Below are positions 60,959 through 64,000 of a DNA stretch of 64,000 bases, piece after piece. Position 1 is the first letter of the stretch. Each line of letters begins with the position of its first letter. The notes beneath the pieces were generated by a model. It saw nothing but the letters and a program-made list of their open reading frames with translations. It was not told the origin of the DNA and made no database searches. The DNA comes from Paeniglutamicibacter antarcticus_C (GTDB lineage Bacteria; Actinomycetota; Actinomycetes; Actinomycetales; Micrococcaceae): assembly GCF_039544305.1 (NCBI RefSeq), contig NZ_BAABLK010000093.1, forward strand, positions 29,048 through 93,047. Direction: 5' to 3'. The position numbers and the translations under genes were made by a program.

Positions 60959-61801
60959 ATGACCAAGCAGCGGCACCCCGAGCCACCCAGCGCGATCCTT
61001 TCTCTGTGCGCGGTAAACGACGAGGACCAGACAGGGTGCACAGCCTTGTTGCTGCGGCCCATCGACGACGGGGCGCGCAGCACACGCGATGCCTTGGAGG
61101 CCCGATGGGGGACATTGCCCGCCGAAGGCCTCAAACGCCCCGCCGGCGTCGCGGCCGAAGCCTGGCAACAGGCATTGCTGCGCTTTGCCCCGGTTGCCGC
61201 CGGACGCATGGAACTCAACGACATCTCACCGACTGTTATCGAGGCGACGCTGGCGGACATCGGACGGCAGTTCGAGCTGCACCGCCGCACGCACGGGAGA
61301 TTTGGGATGGCTACCGACTGGTGGTCGACACTTCACCTTTCGGGATCCCTGTACCGGCTGGGACGGTTGCAGTTTCATTTGCACCGTGAATCAGGAAGCG
61401 GTGCCTGGGTGGTGGGCATACATATCCCCGAAGACGGGCCGCTGGATGCCGCCTCGGTGGACTCCTCGTTCGCGCTGGCCGCAGCGTTCTTCGCCAAACA
61501 TTTCCCCGAACACCCCATCGAGCACGCCTACTGCGATTCTTGGCTGCTGGACCCCTACTTGTCGACGGGCCTGCCGAATTCGAACATGGCCCGCTTCGCG
61601 GCACGATTCAGCGATGTCGCCTTGCGCGATGCTCCCGGGGACGCCCTGTACTTCACGTTCCGGGCACAGGCGGATATCGACGTTTCCACACTGCCCCGGG
61701 AATCCTCGCTGCAACGGCTGGTCCTTGGACGGATCGACGAGGACGGGATCTGGCAGGCGGGCAAGGGTCGCGCAGCGTGGCCGGTGCCAGCTGAGCGGTA
61801 G
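60959..61801 (+). CDS. GNAT-like acyltransferase domain protein (NAT_N/GNAT_C type)
   Basis: 280-residue protein. The N-terminal half is helical (ALEARWGTLPAEG; DISPTVIEATLADIGRQFELHRRTHGRFGMATDWWSTLHLSGSLYRLGRLQFHLHRE). The C-terminal half has a GNAT-like beta core with VVGIHIPEDGPLDAASVDSSFALAAAFFAKHFPE and CDSWLLDPYLSTGLPNSNMARFAARF. I know this pair as acyltransferase domain proteins of actinobacteria and firmicutes with no defined substrate. AAAGGA precedes the ATG at 60959. A perfect bidirectional terminator follows. Confidence 0.75.
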   Translation: MTKQRHPEPPSAILSLCAVNDEDQTGCTALLLRPIDDGARSTRDALEARWGTLPAEGLKRPAGVAAEAWQQALLRFAPVAAGRMELNDISPTVIEATLADIGRQFELHRRTHGRFGMATDWWSTLHLSGSLYRLGRLQFHLHRESGSGAWVVGIHIPEDGPLDAASVDSSFALAAAFFAKHFPEHPIEHAYCDSWLLDPYLSTGLPNSNMARFAARFSDVALRDAPGDALYFTFRAQADIDVSTLPRESSLQRLVLGRIDEDGIWQAGKGRAAWPVPAER

Positions 61802-61813
61802 GACTCCACCGTG

Positions 61814-61868
61814 AAAAAAAAGGCGGGCTGTGGCCCTCGGATATCCGAGGGCCACAGCCCGCTTTTTT
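61814..61868. terminator. Perfect palindromic bidirectional terminator
   Basis: A 40-nt perfect palindrome (61823-61862, half-site starting GCGGGCTGTGGCCC) flanked by A8 on the left and T6 on the right. It ends both the acyltransferase gene (+) and gap (-). Confidence 0.95.
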
Positions 61869-61912
61869 GCTACCGGACGCCTTGGGCGGCGGGCGGCTAG
61901 ATACGCATGTGG

Positions 61913-63373
61913 CTAGACGCTGGCTGTCTCAACAGCCGCGATGGTCGGAACCGCCAACGGGTGGGTCCCGGCCATGGTCTCAATGACACGCACGACCTGG
62001 CAGGAATAGCCGAACTCGTTGTCGTACCAAACGTAGACGACGGCGTTCTTGCCGGTGACGATGGTGGCAAGGCCATCAACGATGCCGGCGCGGCGCGAAC
62101 CGACGAAGTCGGTGGAGACGACCTCGGGGGAATCGATGTAGTCAATCTGCTTGTGCAGCTCGGCACCCAGCGAGGTCTCGCGCAGGTAGTTATTCAGCTC
62201 TTCCTTGTCCGTGGCGGTTTCCAGGTTAAGGTTCAGGATGGCCATGGAAACATTCGGCGTCGGTACGCGGATGGCGTTGCCGGTCAGCTTGCCTTCGAGC
62301 TCGGGAAGGGCCTTGGCAACTGCCTTGGCGGCACCGGTTTCGGTGATGACCATGTTCAGCGCCGCTGAACGGCCGCGACGCTCTCCCTTGTGGAAGTTGT
62401 CGATCAGGTTCTGGTCGTTGGTGAACGAGTGGACCGTTTCGACGTGGCCATGGACGACACCGAAGCGGTCGTTCAGGGCCTTGAGCACCGGGGTGATGGC
62501 GTTGGTGGTGCAGGATGCGGCGGTGACGATCTTGTCATCGGCCGTGATGTCCTTGTGGTTGATGCCATGGACGATGTTCTTCAACGCGCCCTTGCCCGGA
62601 GCGGTGAGCAGCACGCGGGAGACGCCGTTGGCGGCCAAGTGCTGGGACAGGCCCTCTTCGTCGCGCCAGCGTCCGGTGTTGTCCACGACGATGGCGTTGT
62701 TGATGCCGAATTCGGTGTAGTCAACGGTGGCCGGGTCGTTGGAGTAGATGACCTGGATCAGCGTGCCGTTGGCCAGAATGGTGTTGTTTTCCTCGTCCAC
62801 CGTGATCGAGCCATCGAATTTTCCGTGGACCGAGTCGCGGCGCAGCAGCGAGGCCCGCTTGACCAAGTCGTCGTCGGATCCCTTGCGGACAACAATGGCG
62901 CGCAGGCGCAGGCCGTAGCCGCCGCGTTCGATGAGGATGCGGGCCAGCAGGCGCCCGATGCGGCCGAATCCGTAAAGGACCACGTCGGTGGGCTCGGCAT
63001 CGGTCGCGCCGGCCTTGCCGATTTTCTCACCGAGCTCCTCGGTGAGGAACGCATTGAGGTCAGGGGAACCTGATTCGGTGAACTTCTTGTTCAAGCGACC
63101 CAAGTCGATGGCGACGGCACCGACGTTCAGTGCATCGATGGCCTTGAGCATCGGCATGGTCTGCTCAAGGGAGAGCGCTTCTCCGTCGATGCGGCGCACG
63201 ACGCGGTGGGCCTTGAGGATGTTGATGGCAGACTGATTGATCAGCTTGCGGCCGTAGATGGAGGTCACCACGTTGTTGTTGCGGTACAGGCGCCCGATCA
63301 GCGGGATCATGGCTTCGGCGAGTTCTTCGCGTCCGCTCCATTCCTGTAGGGCTTCGACAGACTGCTGGGTCAC
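61913..63373 (-). CDS. gap: Glyceraldehyde-3-phosphate dehydrogenase, long GapB-type with N-terminal extension
   Basis: 486-residue GAPDH. The catalytic domain starts near residue 128 (VVLYGFGRIGRLLARIL) and has nucleophile Cys288 in TAASCTTNA, the following catalytic His, and GRWRDEEG / HSFTNDQNLID segments. The first ~125 residues are a helical extension absent from ordinary ~335-residue GAPDH but found in GapB of C. glutamicum (about 480 residues, from memory), which works in gluconeogenesis with NADP. The usual Asp after beta-2 is replaced in AIVVRKGSDDD, compatible with NADP use (inference). The GTG start has GGAAGG at 7 nt. Glycolytic gapA is elsewhere. Confidence 0.92.
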   Translation of the reverse strand: MTQQSVEALQEWSGREELAEAMIPLIGRLYRNNNVVTSIYGRKLINQSAINILKAHRVVRRIDGEALSLEQTMPMLKAIDALNVGAVAIDLGRLNKKFTESGSPDLNAFLTEELGEKIGKAGATDAEPTDVVLYGFGRIGRLLARILIERGGYGLRLRAIVVRKGSDDDLVKRASLLRRDSVHGKFDGSITVDEENNTILANGTLIQVIYSNDPATVDYTEFGINNAIVVDNTGRWRDEEGLSQHLAANGVSRVLLTAPGKGALKNIVHGINHKDITADDKIVTAASCTTNAITPVLKALNDRFGVVHGHVETVHSFTNDQNLIDNFHKGERRGRSAALNMVITETGAAKAVAKALPELEGKLTGNAIRVPTPNVSMAILNLNLETATDKEELNNYLRETSLGAELHKQIDYIDSPEVVSTDFVGSRRAGIVDGLATIVTGKNAVVYVWYDNEFGYSCQVVRVIETMAGTHPLAVPTIAAVETASV

Positions 63374-63875
63374 TGAATATCCTTCCGGGTCAGCCGGCTG
63401 GAGATCCTCAAACCGGTTGTTACCGCTAAAGCACCGTTGCAGAAGCGGTTCTAGAGGGGGGTATGCAGGTTATTTCCCCCGTGAGGCGCTAGGCCCAGCC
63501 ACCATTCTAGTATGCGTGGACGTCGATCTTCCGAACTCTCCGGTGAAGTCGCTCACACATGAGGACCTGCCCGACGACGGCATTGATGCGTGCGGTGGAT
63601 GGATCGGGCCGCCCCCAGCTTCGTTAGGTGTGCCCGTGGGGCTAGAGAAGGGGTCCACTGCTCAGCGGGTGGGCCTTCTTTGCTTTTCACTTGCTCGTGC
63701 CGATGCTCCGGGCCGTGATGCTCGAAACCTTCCCGTGGATTCGGGTCCCGGACTTGGGCAAAGTGATGGTTCTGTCGCTTTTGTTCTTCGAGAGCCTGCT
63801 GCGCCGAGGAGCCACAGGGTTTGTAGACGTTGTTCAAGGCGTCAAAGAGGCCCGCGGCCCCGCGGCCTCCGCCCT
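63374..63875. other. 502-bp interval upstream of gap, no recognisable gene
   Basis: Contains the gap promoter region and short inverted pieces (ACCGCTTCTGC, AGCGGT, ACCGGTT) around 63410-63460, but no clear promoter call. Open frames on both strands lack family features and are judged shadows. Confidence 0.5.
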
Positions 63876-63990
63876 TGTCAATGGCAGTTTGAAATTGCCC
63901 ATCGGCGGCCAACGAAAATGACCAGTGGCGGCAGCCCCTTGACCACCAGCGGCAATACGAATTGACCACTGGCGGCAACGGAATTGACCA
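63876..63990. mobile_element. Probable terminus of an IS21-type insertion sequence (tandem ~22-bp repeats)
   Basis: On the plus strand TGACCA recurs at 63919, 63940, 63963 and 63985 (spacings 21, 23, 22), each followed after a few bases by a GGCGGC- or GCGGCA-like block. Weaker copies occur at 63896 (TGCCCA) and 63876 (TGTCAA). Repeated ~20-bp transposase-binding sites are typical of IS21-family ends. No istA or istB is in the window, so the element presumably runs past 64000. Confidence 0.6.
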
Positions 63991-64000
63991 GCCGAACGGG

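Noticed and set aside
63553..63978. Minus-strand frame of 141 codons next to the IS-like repeats, possible transposase piece
   Set aside because: It has no IstA/IstB motif, and it reads through the terminal repeats themselves, which are normally non-coding.
1..64000. CRISPR arrays, restriction or other defence genes, biosynthetic clusters
   Set aside because: No regularly spaced repeat array other than the IS-like end, and no nuclease, methylase, NRPS or PKS signatures were seen on either strand.

Overview
This is a high-GC actinobacterial chromosome segment, most likely from a Micrococcaceae member (Arthrobacter, Paeniglutamicibacter or similar). The genus is inferred from gene content only. 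The actinobacterial assignment rests on a pupylation-proteasome operon (prcA partial, prcB, pup, dop, arc), two mycothiol genes (mshC, mshA) plus a mycothiol-type isomerase homologue, MptA/MptB-like mannosyltransferases, and high GC at third codon positions.

Layout. 1-8.7 kb: a minus-strand block of arc-dop-pup-prcB-prcA, headed by trmI, a site-2 protease and a HAD hydrolase, with a PAC2 protein divergent. 8.7-16 kb: mshC, uppP, two small conserved proteins, an acyl-CoA dehydrogenase-like flavoprotein, an M20 peptidase, tRNA-Leu(GAG) and mshA. As I recall M. tuberculosis, the order trmI / PAC2 / mshC / uppP / dapE2-like is shared with the Rv2109c-Rv2141c region. 16-22.7 kb: a lipid module of a MaoC dehydratase, large FabG4-type reductase and thiolase, divergent from a TetR regulator and an acyl-CoA oxidase, with a 31-bp palindrome between the two arms. 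22.7-36.2 kb: pspA, a zinc-ribbon SDR, an MMPL exporter, aminopeptidase N, an aldehyde dehydrogenase, a lipoate-ligase homologue with permuted domain order, and rpmE2. 36-46.4 kb: an RNA methyltransferase with a TSUP permease, an ABC ATPase, serB, a VanW protein, an SDR, a YqeY protein, fabG, and a DUF3099 - small protein - SURF1 operon. 46.6-54.1 kb: an ABC-F ATPase, a stand-alone RelA/SpoT-type synthetase, a DUF2637 membrane protein, a UDG-like protein, a DUF2079 membrane protein and the wreck of a membrane-protein gene. 54-58.6 kb: three polyprenol-phosphate-mannose-type mannosyltransferases. 58.9-63.4 kb: orn, tRNA-His, def, an acyltransferase and a long GapB-type GAPDH. The last ~130 bp carry ~22-bp repeats that look like the end of an IS21-type insertion sequence.

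How the genes relate. Most of the window is housekeeping: regulated proteolysis, mycothiol redox buffering, envelope glycan synthesis and lipid turnover. I found no phage, CRISPR array or defence island. The least ordinary items are the zinc-ribbon SDR without YxxxK, the TetR palindrome containing both divergent -10 hexamers, repeated signs of leaderless starts (TANNNT 6-7 nt before the initiation codon), the permuted lipoate ligase, the degenerate UDG-like protein and the IS end. No clearly undescribed multi-gene system was identified.
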